Source of the DNA: Methylomicrobium agile
GTDB taxonomy: Bacteria > Pseudomonadota > Gammaproteobacteria > Methylococcales > Methylomonadaceae
Direction: 5' to 3'
Length of the DNA stretch: 64,000 nt
Assembly (NCBI RefSeq): GCF_000733855.1
Contig: NZ_JPOJ01000001.1
Location: forward strand, 3,799,001-3,863,000
Positions 33,715-45,843 of the stretch are shown one piece after another. The first letter of the stretch is position 1. Each line of letters begins with the position of its first letter. Position numbers and translations under genes: made by a program. The notes under the pieces are model-generated. The model searched no databases, was not told the DNA's origin, and saw only the letters and a program-made list of their open reading frames with translations.

Positions 33715-34239
33715 ATGGCCGATCCTTTCGTCGCGGAAATCCGCATTTTTCCGTTCAATTTCGCTCCCAGAGGTTGGGCGTGGTGTGACGGGCAGTTATT
33801 GCCTTTGTCGCAAAATACGGCGTTGTTTTCCTTGCTAGGAACAACCTATGGCGGAAACGGAAAGAGTAATTTCGCACTGCCTGATTTACAAGGCCGCGCT
33901 CCGATGCATCCTGGACAAGGCCCTGGATTGTCGCTTCATGATTTAGGTGAGATCGACGGTTCGGAAACAGTGGAGCTGCTCGAATCGGAAATGCCGGCCC
34001 ATAGCCATAGCTTACGAGCGTCTACAGATGACGGTGATCTTAAAGCCCCTGCGCCAAACCGCACATTGGCTCGATCAACCTCAGGTTTTTTATACCAAAC
34101 CTCAACTTCAGGACTACAGCCAATGTCTGACACCATGCTTGCACCAGCGGGTGGCGATGCGCCGCATAACAATATGCAGCCTTATCTGACGTTCTATTTC
34201 TGCATTGCGTTGCAAGGCGTGTTTCCGCCGAGAAGTTAA
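33715..34239 (+). CDS. Phage tail collar domain protein 3
   Basis: 174 residues. AAGGAG (33703-33708) is 6 bases from the ATG at 33715; an in-frame ATG at 33700 would overlap the upstream gene and is less likely. Collar motifs: P-R-G-W-A-W-C-D-G-Q-L-L-P-L, L-F-S-L-L-G-T-T-Y-G-G-N-G, F-A-L-P-D-L-Q-G-R. It ends I-A-L-Q-G-V-F-P-P-R-S. A decayed copy of such an ending is found 300 bp downstream. Confidence 0.9.
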   Translation: MADPFVAEIRIFPFNFAPRGWAWCDGQLLPLSQNTALFSLLGTTYGGNGKSNFALPDLQGRAPMHPGQGPGLSLHDLGEIDGSETVELLESEMPAHSHSLRASTDDGDLKAPAPNRTLARSTSGFLYQTSTSGLQPMSDTMLAPAGGDAPHNNMQPYLTFYFCIALQGVFPPRS

Positions 34240-34250
34240 GAGCCGTAAGA

Positions 34251-34330
34251 CCGTTGGGTTAGCGAAACGTAACCCAACAGGATTCGGCTTCGAGTGTTGG
34301 GTTACGGCTATCGCCTAACCCAACCTACGG
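34251..34330. repeat. Family C repeat, copy 2 (inverted)
   Basis: In reverse complement it follows the copy at 32317 over most of its length (CCGTAGGTTGGGTTAGGCG, CACTCGAAGCCGAATCCTGT). The two copies therefore flank the three collar genes as inverted repeats. Confidence 0.8.
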
Positions 34331-34333
34331 GGC

Positions 34334-34531
34334 TAGAGCATTTTCATATCGCCTATAGGGAGATTAAGTCAAACCGTCATCTCGGCAGGGATTGCCGAGA
34401 TCCAGACTGCAGGGATGCTTAAAGCTTGCCATCCGTGGCTTCTGGATTCCGGCAATCCCTGCCGGAATGACGCGTTTCCCCTCACTTTGCGGCATTGATT
34501 ATGATCGTACACCCAAAACGAAAATGCTCTA
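34334..34531. mobile_element. 198-bp MITE-like element with 12-bp ends
   Basis: TAGAGCATTTTC (34334-34345) and GAAAATGCTCTA (34520-34531) are perfect 12-bp inverted ends. Inside is a family D palindrome (CGTCATCTCGGCAGGG to CCTGCCGGAATGACG, 34376-34472). It has no coding capacity. It sits between the third collar gene and the remnant of a fourth, and may have come in when that gene decayed. Confidence 0.6.
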
Positions 34532-34534
34532 ATA

Positions 34535-34636
34535 CCATATCTCGCTTTCAATTTCTGTATTGCCTTGCAAGGTATATTTCCTCCAAGAGAGGTTAAATCC
34601 TTTTTTGGCGCCAATGAAGAATGCCATGGCGAGTAA
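34535..34636 (+). pseudogene. Remnant of a fourth tail-collar gene (3' end only)
   Basis: Read from 34535 this gives P-Y-L-A-F-N-F-C-I-A-L-Q-G-I-F-P-P-R, which matches the end of collar protein 3 (P-Y-L-T-F-Y-F-C-I-A-L-Q-G-V-F-P-P-R). The DNA differs clearly from that gene, so it is not a recent duplication. The frame then runs to a stop at 34634-34636. The rest of the gene is missing and replaced by the repeat element upstream. Confidence 0.7.
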
Positions 34637-34674
34637 TTTGTTGCGTGGACTTTAACCTGTTGTATTAAAAACTT

Positions 34675-35154
34675 ATGCTGATGAATGTGAATTTTCGGAA
34701 TATTGATGCCGCCGATCTGGAGTTTCTCGGCGCTGTCTACGCCAGCACGCGCGCGGACGAAATGGCGCGGGTGGATTGGGATGACCGGCAGAAGGCGGCT
34801 TTCCTGGAAATGCAGTTTAACGCCCAACATCGTTATTATCAGGAAAATTATACCGATACCGATTTTCTGATAATACTTCTCGAAAACCGGCCCATTGGCC
34901 GTTTGTATATTGCCCGCTGGCCGGAAGAAATTCGTATCGTGGATCTGGCGCTGTTGCCGGAATACCGGAATAGAGGCATCGGCAGCCGCCTTTTGACCGA
35001 TGTGTTGAAAGAAGCCGCCGCTGTCGGCAAACCCGTGCGCATTCACGTGGAAGGCTTTAATCCGGCCCTTTCTCTGTATCGCCGTTTGGGTTTCAAGCAA
35101 ATCGGCGAGCACGGTGTTTATCTTTTGATGGAACGCCCTGCGGATGCTTCTTGA
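34675..35154 (+). CDS. GNAT-family N-acetyltransferase
   Basis: 159 residues with the acetyl-CoA binding motif A (L-P-E-Y-R-N-R-G-I-G-S-R-L-L, about 101-114) and the usual downstream N-P-A-L-S-L-Y-R-R-L-G-F segment. The target amine is unknown. Start at the ATG at 34675; an ATG at 34681 is possible. Its place between the collar genes and the DUF6916 gene, on the same strand, suggests that it modifies or matures a product of this cluster. Confidence 0.88.
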   Translation: MLMNVNFRNIDAADLEFLGAVYASTRADEMARVDWDDRQKAAFLEMQFNAQHRYYQENYTDTDFLIILLENRPIGRLYIARWPEEIRIVDLALLPEYRNRGIGSRLLTDVLKEAAAVGKPVRIHVEGFNPALSLYRRLGFKQIGEHGVYLLMERPADAS

Positions 35155-35208
35155 AAGCCCGAATCAGCGGTTTTTTCTGTAGTGTAGATTTTGAAGAGTG
35201 TAATTCGC

Positions 35209-35502
35209 ATGTTGGAAGCTTTGACAAAAGAAAATTGGGAAGCCTGTCTCAATGAAGATTTTCAGGTTCAAATCGACGATCGGAACGCCGTCGATATGAA
35301 GCTGGTTTCGGTGTCCGGATTCGGGCGGAATTTGAACGGTCGGCGCGAGGCTTATTCCTTACTGTTTCAAGGGCCTGACCAGCCGGTGCTGGTGCAGCGC
35401 ATCTATCGGGTTCAGCAGCCGCAACTGGGAAGCATGGACATCTTCCTGGTGCCGGTCGGAAAGGATGCCGGCGGTATTCAGTATGAGGCGGTATTTACTT
35501 GA
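35209..35502 (+). CDS. DUF6916-type small protein
   Basis: 97 residues, soluble, without signal peptide. GAAGAG at 35193-35198 is 10 bases from the ATG at 35209; an upstream in-frame TTG is less likely. The pattern (L-T-K-E-N-W-E-A-C-L then F-Q-V, a Y-S-L-L-F-Q-G-P segment, and a C-terminal I-F-L-V-P-V-G) fits my memory of DUF6916 proteins, which are often found next to tail-collar genes. The function is unknown. I place it in the same cluster as the collar and GNAT genes by orientation and spacing (54 bp). Confidence 0.7.
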   Translation: MLEALTKENWEACLNEDFQVQIDDRNAVDMKLVSVSGFGRNLNGRREAYSLLFQGPDQPVLVQRIYRVQQPQLGSMDIFLVPVGKDAGGIQYEAVFT

Positions 35503-35574
35503 CAATAGTGTCGTGCTTCGAAACGCCGACGGGATATTCATCCCGCCCGGCGGAAGGTGTTTATACATTGCTTT

Positions 35575-35632
35575 GTAGGGTACGCTGTGCGTACCATTTT
35601 TTGCGATAAACGGTACGCACAGCGTACCCTAC
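35575..35632. repeat. Family A palindromic repeat, copy 5
   Basis: Arms GTAGGGTACGCTGTGCGTAC and reverse complement with a 16-bp spacer, 17 bp from a family B copy. Confidence 0.9.
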
Positions 35633-35648
35633 CTGAAGCCTGAGAACT

Positions 35649-35723
35649 ATAGGGCGTTTTCGCGATAGCAAAACGCCAGCAGGCTTCAAAGCAATGGCGG
35701 ATTGCCTTGCGGCGAATCCACCC
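35649..35723. repeat. Family B repeat, uninterrupted copy
   Basis: GGGCGTTTTCGCGATAGC continuing into AAAACGCCAGCAGGCTTC and ending in GGCGAATCCACCC. It is the intact counterpart of the copy at 16098 that carries the MITE-like insertion, and is in the same orientation as it. Confidence 0.85.
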
Positions 35724-35750
35724 GGCAAGAGCTTCTCTCGATTCTGGGCG

Positions 35751-35793
35751 GTTTGTGGGTATCCTCTCGCAAGCGAGCCAGAATACCCACAAA
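35751..35793. repeat. Inverted repeat GTGGGTAT near tRNA-Leu
   Basis: TTTGTGGGTATCCT and AGAATACCCACAAA form arms with one mismatch around CTCGCAAGCGAGCC, which is itself a small palindrome. Function unknown; it lies on the 3' side of the tRNA-Leu transcript. Confidence 0.55.
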
Positions 35794-35848
35794 TATGCCA
35801 AAAACTTGTCGGTATTCGGTGAGACTCCATGAGACAAACACAAAACAA

Positions 35849-35884
35849 TAAAAAACCCGCTAAGCCTTGCGACTTGCGGGTTTG
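35849..35884 (-). terminator. Terminator of the tpiA-secG-tRNA-Leu transcript
   Basis: On the minus strand AAACCCGC...GCGGGTTT is followed by further T residues (35857-35849), 24 bp past the 3' end of tRNA-Leu. Confidence 0.88.
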
Positions 35885-35907
35885 TGAGACTGTTTGAGTC
35901 TGCAATT

Positions 35908-35992
35908 TGGTGCCGATGGTCGGATTTGAACCGACACGACTTGCGTCACCACCCCCTCAAGATGGCGTGTCTACCAATTTCACCACATCGGC
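35908..35992 (-). tRNA. tRNA-Leu (anticodon GAG)
   Basis: An 85-nt class II tRNA on the minus strand: acceptor GCCGATG/CATCGGC, discriminator A, encoded CCA (35908-35910). The anticodon stem CCATC/GGTGG encloses TTGAGGG, so the anticodon is GAG. It follows secG on the same strand by 25 bp; the secG-tRNA-Leu order is common in gammaproteobacteria. Confidence 0.95.
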
Positions 35993-36017
35993 AAATATTT
36001 ACTATTTTAAAAATAGC

Positions 36018-36479
36018 CTATTTCTTTTTAGCAGTTTCTTTTTTAGGCTCTTCTTTTTTCGGTTCGGCGACGGGTGCCGCTTCTTTGGGAGCCGTGTCAG
36101 CAGCAGGTGTTTCCGCTGCCGGCACTGTATCGGCTGCCGGTTTAGGCTCGGCAGGCACTTCGGTATCGACTTTTGTACCTCCGACACCCGGCAAGGTCTG
36201 GTTTTCTTTGTCGCTGACGATCTCGCTCATGATATCGGTCGTGCCGCCGCGGTGACCGTTGAATACGGCAAGACCGAGGCTGGTCGTAAAAAATAGCGTA
36301 GCCAGAATAGCGGTCGTTCTGGACAGGAACGAGGCAGCGCCTTGCGCGCCAAAAACCGAACCCGAGGCGCCGGTTCCGAATGCCGCACCCGCATCGGCGC
36401 CCTTACCTTGCTGCATCAGCACCAAGCCAATGATGCTCAAGCCTAGCAAGACATGAATTATTATAATAGCCTGATACAT
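36018..36479 (-). CDS. secG: Preprotein translocase subunit SecG
   Basis: 153 residues. SecG helps SecYEG move unfolded proteins across the inner membrane. Two membrane helices (about 3-23 and 53-72) flank the conserved segment with [11 protein letters not shown] and A-A-S-F-L-S-R. The C-terminal tail (about 95-153) is long and made of Pro, Ala, Glu and Lys, longer than in E. coli (110 residues in total) and presumably disordered. It lies 16 bp behind tpiA and in front of tRNA-Leu. Confidence 0.93.
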   Translation of the reverse strand: MYQAIIIIHVLLGLSIIGLVLMQQGKGADAGAAFGTGASGSVFGAQGAASFLSRTTAILATLFFTTSLGLAVFNGHRGGTTDIMSEIVSDKENQTLPGVGGTKVDTEVPAEPKPAADTVPAAETPAADTAPKEAAPVAEPKKEEPKKETAKKK

Positions 36480-36495
36480 AGAAAGTCTAAACTTC

Positions 36496-37242
36496 TTAAA
36501 TCGAGTGATAAATCTTCAGGAAAGAATCGGCATCCAGAGAGGCCCCGCCGATCAATCCGCCATCAATGTCGGGCATCGCGAAGAGGCCTTTGGCATTATC
36601 CGGTTTGCAGCTTCCACCGTACAAAATTTGCAATTTTGCTGCAATGTCCTGATTCTGCTTGGCGAAATAGTTACGGATATAGGCATGGACTTCCTGCGCC
36701 TGATCATCGGTCGCCGTTTTGCCGGTGCCGATAGCCCAAACGGGCTCGTAAGCGATGACCGCGCTACGGAAAGCTTCAATGCCGGCGGCTTTAATTACCG
36801 CATCGAGCTGTTCGTCAATAACGCCGAAAGTTTCGTTCCGCTCGCGTTGTTCCAGCGTTTCTCCGACGCACAAAATCGGCACGATGTTTTGCGTTTGCGC
36901 CTGGATGAACCGCGCCGCGACCGATTCGTTGGTATCGCCGTAGTAGCTGCGTCTTTCGGAATGGCCGACGATCGCGTATTTGCAGCCGAATTCGGCCAGC
37001 ATCGCGGCGGACACTTCGCCGGTGTAGGCGCCGGAAGTCTTATCGGCAACATTTTGGGAGCCCAACGCCAAGCTAGTTTCTTTGACAAGTTCACTGACGG
37101 CCGGAATCTGAACGTAAGGCGCACAAACCGCGATATCGCCATCGATGTTGCCAATGCCGGCCAGGATGCCTTCCACGAGCGATTTTGCGCTGGCGAGCGT
37201 GCCATTCATTTTCCAATTGCCAACAACCAGAGACCGACGCAT
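36496..37242 (-). CDS. tpiA: Triosephosphate isomerase
   Basis: 248 residues, the glycolytic/gluconeogenic enzyme that interconverts dihydroxyacetone phosphate and glyceraldehyde 3-phosphate. Catalytic residues K11 (N-W-K-M-N-G), H94 (V-G-H-S-E-R-R) and E166 (A-Y-E-P-V-W-A-I-G) are all present, and the phosphate loop G-G-S-C-K is near the end. The ATG at 37242 is chosen over a TTG 15 bases upstream because GAGAGGG lies just before it at a normal distance. Forms a unit with secG and tRNA-Leu. Confidence 0.96.
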   Translation of the reverse strand: MRRSLVVGNWKMNGTLASAKSLVEGILAGIGNIDGDIAVCAPYVQIPAVSELVKETSLALGSQNVADKTSGAYTGEVSAAMLAEFGCKYAIVGHSERRSYYGDTNESVAARFIQAQTQNIVPILCVGETLEQRERNETFGVIDEQLDAVIKAAGIEAFRSAVIAYEPVWAIGTGKTATDDQAQEVHAYIRNYFAKQNQDIAAKLQILYGGSCKPDNAKGLFAMPDIDGGLIGGASLDADSFLKIYHSI

Positions 37243-37297
37243 TGTTTTCCCTCTCAAAGAACTAAATCGCGCATGATAAAGGAAACCCGATCATTTT

Positions 37298-38638
37298 TCA
37301 AGCCCGAAGAGAATTTCTGACCGCGTCCGCCAGTTCATGAGCGTAGGCGTTGACCTTATCCTCATAACGGCCTTCGACCATCACCCGGATCAGTGGCTCG
37401 GTCCCCGAAGCTCTCAGCAACACCCTGCCCTCGTCGCCGAGTTTCTGCTCGACGGCCTTGACCGCTTTTTGAATCGGCTCGCTGTGCGCCGGATCGAGCT
37501 TTTTCTCGATTTTTACATTGATCAGAACCTGCGGAAACTTCTGCATGCCGGATTTCAGCTCGTAGAGCGTCTGTCCGCTGCCGTGCATTTCGGCCAGCAC
37601 CTGCAAGGCGGATATGATGCCGTCGCCGGTCGTGGTCCGGTCCAGGCAGATGATATGGCCGGAGCCTTCGCCGCCCAGGATGCCTTCGTTTTCTGTCAGC
37701 ATTTCCATCACATAGCGGTCGCCGACATTGGCTCGCAACAGCTTGACGCCGAGATGCTTCAGGCCGATTTCCATGCCTAGATTGGTCATCAGTGTGCCGA
37801 CGACCGGTCCATAGAGCAATCCTTCCTGCAGACGGGATTTGGCGATAATGTAAATCAGTTCGTCTCCGTCGACGATTTCGCCTTTATGGTCGACCATAAT
37901 CAGCCGGTCGCCGTCGCCGTCCAAGGCGATTCCCAAATCGGCCTGCTGCGCCAATACGGTTTGCGCGAGTTTTTCAGGCTGCGTCGCCCCGCATTGGTCA
38001 TTGATATTCAATCCGTTGGGTTCACCGCCGATGACGGCGACTTCGGCGCCGACTTCGCGGAAGACATGCGGTGCGACATGATAAGTCGCCCCGTGCGCGC
38101 AGTCGATCACGATTTTCAGGCCTTTAAAATCCAGCCGGGGCGGCACGCTGGCCTTACAAAATTCGATATAGCGGCCGGCGGCATCGACCTGGCGTTTCGC
38201 CTTGCCGAGGCTCGACGAATCGACCGTAGTCATCGGCGAATCCAGATAATGCTCGATCTGCTCTTCGATTTCGTCCGGCAGTTTGGTCCCGTTCACGGAA
38301 AAGAACTTTACGCCGTTGTCGTAATACGGATTGTGCGACGCGCTGATCACGATCCCGGCTTTGGCGCGCAAGGTGCGCGTCAGATAGGCAATACCCGGTG
38401 TCGGCATCGGTCCTAACAAGCGGGTACCTACCCCGGCCGCCGTCAACCCCGATTCGATCGCCGATTCGAACATATAACCGGAAATGCGCGTATCCTTACC
38501 GACCAGTACGAAACCGGAACCTTCGTTCGCGAATACCTTGCCGGCCGCCCATCCCAACTTCAGAAAAAAATCCGGTGTAATCGGATAATTACCGACCGTG
38601 CCTCGAATCCCGTCGGTGCCAAAATATTTCTTTGCCAT
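37298..38638 (-). CDS. glmM: Phosphoglucosamine mutase
   Basis: 446 residues, converts glucosamine-6-phosphate to glucosamine-1-phosphate for peptidoglycan and lipopolysaccharide synthesis. The phosphoserine loop I-S-A-S-H-N-P has the active S101. The metal loop D-G-D-G-D-R and the C-terminal R-A-S-G-T-E-P phosphate-binding loop are in place. In many gammaproteobacteria folP lies between ftsH and glmM; here only a 159-bp gap with a terminator is found, so folP has moved. Confidence 0.96.
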   Translation of the reverse strand: MAKKYFGTDGIRGTVGNYPITPDFFLKLGWAAGKVFANEGSGFVLVGKDTRISGYMFESAIESGLTAAGVGTRLLGPMPTPGIAYLTRTLRAKAGIVISASHNPYYDNGVKFFSVNGTKLPDEIEEQIEHYLDSPMTTVDSSSLGKAKRQVDAAGRYIEFCKASVPPRLDFKGLKIVIDCAHGATYHVAPHVFREVGAEVAVIGGEPNGLNINDQCGATQPEKLAQTVLAQQADLGIALDGDGDRLIMVDHKGEIVDGDELIYIIAKSRLQEGLLYGPVVGTLMTNLGMEIGLKHLGVKLLRANVGDRYVMEMLTENEGILGGEGSGHIICLDRTTTGDGIISALQVLAEMHGSGQTLYELKSGMQKFPQVLINVKIEKKLDPAHSEPIQKAVKAVEQKLGDEGRVLLRASGTEPLIRVMVEGRYEDKVNAYAHELADAVRNSLRA

Positions 38639-38724
38639 GTTCTACATTTCTTCATGAGAATCGTTCGAGATTAACGAACGGGTTGCGTTTGCCATTAAAA
38701 AATCCATTCGGTTCCGGTTTGCGC

Positions 38725-38763
38725 AAAAAAAGGGGGAGGCGCCAGCCCTGTGGAGCCTCCCCC
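38725..38763 (-). terminator. Rho-independent terminator of ftsH
   Basis: On the minus strand GGGGGAGGC (38763-38755) pairs with GCCTCCCCC (38740-38732), followed by seven T residues (38731-38725). The 9-bp GC stem makes it strong and separates ftsH from glmM. Confidence 0.93.
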
Positions 38764-38797
38764 TGATTTGTCGAATGATAGCGCGGATAGGCAATGC

Positions 38798-40720
38798 CTA
38801 ATTTTGCTTGGCGGCTTCGCCCAAGGAACCGAGTTTGTCGTCCTTCGGATTCGCATCGCCGACCGACGTGAACGAAGGTGGCGTGGAATCGTCCCAACCC
38901 TGTGGTTCCCTGACCGGCTGCCGTGTCATCAGGTCATTGATCTGTGCCTTATCGATCGTCTCGTATTTGATCAGCGCTTCGGCCATTGCATGCAGGATGT
39001 CGATGTTTTCCTTCAGTATTTTTTCGGCTCGCTCGTAGTTGCGGTCGATGATCGAACGAATCTCTTCATCGATCGTATGCGAAGTTTCCTCGGCGACCGT
39101 CTTGTGTTGGGTGACCGAACGGCCCAGGAAAATCTCGCCCTCTTCCTCGCTGTAAGCCAAAGGCCCCAAACGTTGCGACAAGCCCCATTTGGTGACCATG
39201 TTTCTCGCCAGTTCGGTCGCCCGTTCAATGTCGTTGGAAGCACCGGTACTGACCTGTTCCCAGCCGAAAATCATTTCTTCGGCGATCCGGCCGCCGTACA
39301 GGCTCGAAATCATGCTGTCCAGCTTTTGTTTGCTGGCGCTGTATTGATCTCTCTCGGGCAGAAACATGGTAACGCCGAGCGCGCGGCCTCGCGGCATGAT
39401 GCTGACCTTGTACACCGGATCATGCTCGGGAACGAGCCGGCCAACAATCGCATGGCCCGCTTCGTGATAGGCGGTCATTTTCTTTTCCTTGTCGTTCATC
39501 ACCATCGAACGCCGTTCCGCCCCCATGATCAGCTTGTCCTTGGCTTTTTCGAGATCGAGCATGCTGACCAGACGCTTGTTCGAGCGTGCCGCAAACAAGG
39601 CCGCTTCGTTGATCAGGTTGGCCAGATCGGCGCCCGAAAACCCCGGCGTGCCCTGAGCGATATATTTGATTTCGACATCGGTGTCGGTCGGCACCTTTTT
39701 CAGGTGCACTTTCAGGATTTGCTCGCGGCCTCTGACGTCCGGCAGACCGACCGTGATTTGGCGGTCGAAGCGGCCGGGGCGCAGCAAGGCCTTGTCGAGC
39801 ACATCGGGGCGGTTGGTCGCCGCAATCACGATGATGCCCTCGTTGCCTTCGAAACCGTCCATTTCCACGAGCAACTGGTTCAGGGTCTGTTCACGTTCGT
39901 CATTGCCGCCGCCGAGGCCCGCGCCGCGCTGGCGCCCGACCGCATCGATTTCGTCGATGAAGATGATGCAGGGCGCATGCTTTTTCGCCTGGTCGAACAT
40001 GTCCCGGACCCGGGAAGCCCCAACCCCGACGAACATCTCGACGAAATCGGAACCCGAGATCGTGAAGAACGGTACCCGCGCTTCCCCGGCGATCGCCCGC
40101 GCCAGCAAGGTCTTGCCGGTGCCCGGCGGCCCGACCATCAGTGCGCCGCGCGGAATCTTGCCGCCCAGACGCTGGTATTTGGCCGGGTCTTTCAGGAAAT
40201 CGACCATCTCGACGACTTCTTCCTTCGCTTCGTCGCAGCCGGCGACATCGGCAAAGGTGACTTTGATCTGGTCTTCTTCGAGCATGCGCGCCTTGCTTTT
40301 GCCGAAGTTCATCGCTCCGCGGGCGCCGGCGCCGCCGCCCTGCATTTGCCGCATGAAGAATACCCACACCGCGATCAGAAGCAACATCGGTCCGAACGAA
40401 ATCAGCAGCTGCATTAGCAGGGAAGGCTGTTCCGGAGGTGTAGCCTTGATGTCGACGCCGTTCGCCAATAGATCGTCGACCATGTGCGGATCGTTCGGTG
40501 CGTAGGTTCTGAAGACCTGACCGCTTTGCAGCTTGCCTTTGACGACCTGGTCGTCGATCATCACTTGGCTGACCTGGCCGGACTTGACCGCTTCGATAAA
40601 CTGCGAGTAAGACAATGTCGAATCCGCGCTCTCTGTCTGCGGACCGAAATTGTTGAAAATGGACATCAGCACGACCGCGATGACCACCCATAAAATGACA
40701 TTTTTTAACATTTCGTTCAA
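38798..40720 (-). CDS. ftsH: ATP-dependent zinc metalloprotease FtsH
   Basis: 640 residues, a membrane-bound AAA+ protease that degrades unneeded or damaged membrane and cytoplasmic proteins. Two membrane helices (about 7-23 and 103-123) flank a periplasmic segment. Walker A G-P-P-G-T-G-K-T (197-204), Walker B F-I-D-E-I-D, second region of homology R-P-G-R-F-D-R and the zinc site H419-E-A-G-H423 are all present. The start is drawn at TTG 40720 because AGG lies 9 bases before it; an ATG at 40711 is the alternative. It forms the downstream gene behind rlmE on the minus strand, the usual order. Confidence 0.96.
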   Translation of the reverse strand: MNEMLKNVILWVVIAVVLMSIFNNFGPQTESADSTLSYSQFIEAVKSGQVSQVMIDDQVVKGKLQSGQVFRTYAPNDPHMVDDLLANGVDIKATPPEQPSLLMQLLISFGPMLLLIAVWVFFMRQMQGGGAGARGAMNFGKSKARMLEEDQIKVTFADVAGCDEAKEEVVEMVDFLKDPAKYQRLGGKIPRGALMVGPPGTGKTLLARAIAGEARVPFFTISGSDFVEMFVGVGASRVRDMFDQAKKHAPCIIFIDEIDAVGRQRGAGLGGGNDEREQTLNQLLVEMDGFEGNEGIIVIAATNRPDVLDKALLRPGRFDRQITVGLPDVRGREQILKVHLKKVPTDTDVEIKYIAQGTPGFSGADLANLINEAALFAARSNKRLVSMLDLEKAKDKLIMGAERRSMVMNDKEKKMTAYHEAGHAIVGRLVPEHDPVYKVSIMPRGRALGVTMFLPERDQYSASKQKLDSMISSLYGGRIAEEMIFGWEQVSTGASNDIERATELARNMVTKWGLSQRLGPLAYSEEEGEIFLGRSVTQHKTVAEETSHTIDEEIRSIIDRNYERAEKILKENIDILHAMAEALIKYETIDKAQINDLMTRQPVREPQGWDDSTPPSFTSVGDANPKDDKLGSLGEAAKQN

Positions 40721-40896
40721 TTTACACGACCTGGGCCCTTACGGCTCTCGTAATCTAACTTAGACATCATTATAACAGCAGAATAATGGCAGAGTCCCGC
40801 ATTGGCGGCCGATATTTCCTGCATCGGCACAGCATCGCGAGCGTTTGGGTCCTGTTTTCTGCTATCGGTTGTGGGAATAATGGGGACCCTTTCTCT

Positions 40897-41514
40897 CTAT
40901 TTAAAGCCCCGCGCGAGCAAATAAACTTCATTGCTGCGAGAACGCGAGGCTTTCGGTTTTCTGATCAGCACTTTGGAAAACGATTGCTGCACTTGTTTGC
41001 AATAGTTCTCGAAACCCTCGCCCTGGAACAACTTGACCAGAAAGGCGCCGTCTTTTGCAAGCACCGACTGCGCCATTTCCAGCGCCAGTTCACCGAGGTA
41101 GAGAGAGCGCGGCTGATCGACGCCCTTGCTGCCGCTCATGTTCGGCGCCATGTCCGACATGACCAGATCGACGCGCTTGCCTTCGAGCGCCTGCATCAAT
41201 TGATCGAATACCGCCTGTTCGCGAAAATCGCCCTGAATGAATTCGACGCCGTCGATCGGCTCGATAGCCAGTATATCTAAGGCGATAATCTGACACGGGT
41301 TGCCGAGAAGCTGTTTGGCGTACTGGGACCAGCCGCCCGGCGCCGCTCCCAGATCGACAATCCGCATACCCGGTTTCAAAATATGATCTTTGTCCTGAAT
41401 TTCCTTCAGTTTAAAAACCGCACGCGAACGATAACCGAGTTTCTGAGCCATTTTGACGTATTCGTCGTCGAAATGTTCCTGCATCCAGCGGTTGCTGCTT
41501 TTTGTTCGGGTCAT
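40897..41514 (-). CDS. rlmE: 23S rRNA 2'-O-methyltransferase RlmE (FtsJ/RrmJ)
   Basis: 205 residues, methylates U2552 of 23S rRNA with S-adenosylmethionine. The cofactor motif [11 protein letters not shown] (53-63) and the K-D-K-E catalytic set (K35 in F-K-L, D in M-S-D-M-A-P-N, K in L-V-K-L-F-Q-G) are in place. It diverges from yhbY across only 49 bp and precedes ftsH, as in E. coli, with 176 bp between them. Confidence 0.95.
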   Translation of the reverse strand: MTRTKSSNRWMQEHFDDEYVKMAQKLGYRSRAVFKLKEIQDKDHILKPGMRIVDLGAAPGGWSQYAKQLLGNPCQIIALDILAIEPIDGVEFIQGDFREQAVFDQLMQALEGKRVDLVMSDMAPNMSGSKGVDQPRSLYLGELALEMAQSVLAKDGAFLVKLFQGEGFENYCKQVQQSFSKVLIRKPKASRSRSNEVYLLARGFK

Positions 41515-41563
41515 GACAGAATGATTTCGTGTAGAATAACTGTTTTTGCTTTAGGAAAACCGA

Positions 41564-41893
41564 GTGGACTCAACGGATAAGAAGCGGCTCCGGGCCGAGG
41601 CGCACAGTCATAAACCGGTCATCATGATCGGACAGGCCGGGCTATCGCCTGCCGTATTGGCCGAGGTCGAAATCGCGCTCGATTGTCACGAGTTGCTAAA
41701 AGTCAGAATACGGGCCGAACGGGAAGACCGCAAAACGATCAGCGACGAGATTGTCGCCGCGACGGGAGCCGAATTGATTCAAATGATCGGGCAGATCGCC
41801 GTTCTCTATCGGCCCAATCCTGAGAAGAGGATTAAAAAAGCGGCGCCTTCTAAAAAACCGAAGCCTAAGAAGGCTTTCAATCACCGCCGGTAA
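41564..41893 (+). CDS. yhbY: CRM-domain RNA-binding protein YhbY
   Basis: 109 residues. The CRM domain fills residues 1-90 and shows K-P-V-I-M-I-G-Q-A-G-L-S (the conserved loop), H-E-L-L-K-V-R and L-I-Q-M-I-G. The family associates with ribosome precursors. Starts at GTG 41564 with AGGA at 41553-41556, 7 bases away. The Lys/Pro-rich C-terminal tail is typical of longer members. Divergent from rlmE, convergent with greA. Confidence 0.93.
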   Translation: MDSTDKKRLRAEAHSHKPVIMIGQAGLSPAVLAEVEIALDCHELLKVRIRAEREDRKTISDEIVAATGAELIQMIGQIAVLYRPNPEKRIKKAAPSKKPKPKKAFNHRR

Positions 41894-41899
41894 AACCAA

Positions 41900-41925
41900 G
41901 GTTCAAGGCCCACGCACCTTGAACC
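41900..41925. terminator. Hairpin between convergent yhbY and greA
   Basis: GGTTCAAGG and CCTTGAACC make a perfect 9-bp stem with an 8-base loop, central in the 45-bp gap. It lacks a long T-run on either side but is placed to limit read-through in both directions. Confidence 0.55.
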
Positions 41926-41938
41926 CCTGTATCCGCAT

Positions 41939-42418
41939 TTAGATATATTCGACCGAAATAATTTCATATTCGACATTGCCGCTCGGCGCCTTCACCGTCA
42001 CGACATCGCCGGTTTCCTTGCCGATCAGGGCGCGGGCAATCGGCGAACCGATCGAAATCCGGCTTTCCTTGATATTGGCTTCGTCTTCGCCGACGATTTG
42101 GTAAGTCACTGTTTTGCCGGAATCGAGATCTTCGATTTCGACAGTCGCGCCGAACACGACCTTGCCGTTCGGATCGAGCTTGGTCACCTCGATAACCTGC
42201 GCATTCGACAGTTTCGCCTCGATTTCCTTGATCCGGCCTTCCGCAAAGCTTTGCTGTTCGCGCGCCGCGTGGTATTCGGCGTTTTCCTTCAGATCCCCGT
42301 GCTCGCGCGCAGTCGCAATCGCCTGAATGATGCGCGGGCGAATCACCGTTTTCAGTTCTTCCAATTCCGCGCGCAATTTTTCCGCGCCTTTCACGGTAAG
42401 AGGTACTTTCGTAGTCAT
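41939..42418 (-). CDS. greA: Transcription elongation factor GreA
   Basis: 159 residues. GreA rescues backtracked RNA polymerase by stimulating transcript cleavage. The N-terminal coiled coil (about 1-75) bears the acidic tip G-D-L-K-E-N-A-E-Y, and the C-terminal globular part contains the [10 protein letters not shown] motif. It follows carB on the minus strand by 96 bp, the common carAB-greA order. Confidence 0.97.
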   Translation of the reverse strand: MTTKVPLTVKGAEKLRAELEELKTVIRPRIIQAIATAREHGDLKENAEYHAAREQQSFAEGRIKEIEAKLSNAQVIEVTKLDPNGKVVFGATVEIEDLDSGKTVTYQIVGEDEANIKESRISIGSPIARALIGKETGDVVTVKAPSGNVEYEIISVEYI

Positions 42419-42514
42419 TTGATTTATAACTCCAATTATTTTTTACATTCCATTTTGGGAACACACACGCGTCAAGACCGGCCGCACGAGGCACGCATTG
42501 CGGCCGGAACAGGG

Positions 42515-45742
<3,228 letters not shown>

Positions 45743-45761
45743 GATTTAGAATCTAGGCTAA

Positions 45762-45838
45762 AGGCGCAAGGTCCACGGCGAAGGAAAAAAGGTGAGTCCA
45801 GCAACTCTTTTGAACCTTTCGCCTTGGACCTTGCGCCT
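45762..45838. repeat. Long imperfect hairpin in the carA-carB gap
   Basis: AGGCGCAAGGTCCACGGCG at the left and CGCCTTGGACCTTGCGCCT at the right form arms of about 24 bp with two mismatches around a 30-bp loop. It fills most of the 101-bp gap. It may affect mRNA stability or the ratio of the two subunits. Confidence 0.7.
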
Positions 45839-45843
45839 GCATT

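Noticed and set aside
32682-34239. Prophage tail module
   Set aside because: No capsid, terminase, tape-measure, holin or lysin gene lies nearby; only collar-type proteins are present, in an operon with GNAT and DUF6916 genes.
35538-35905. Minus-strand frames downstream of tRNA-Leu
   Set aside because: They consist of family A and B repeats and the terminator; no ribosome site or family match.
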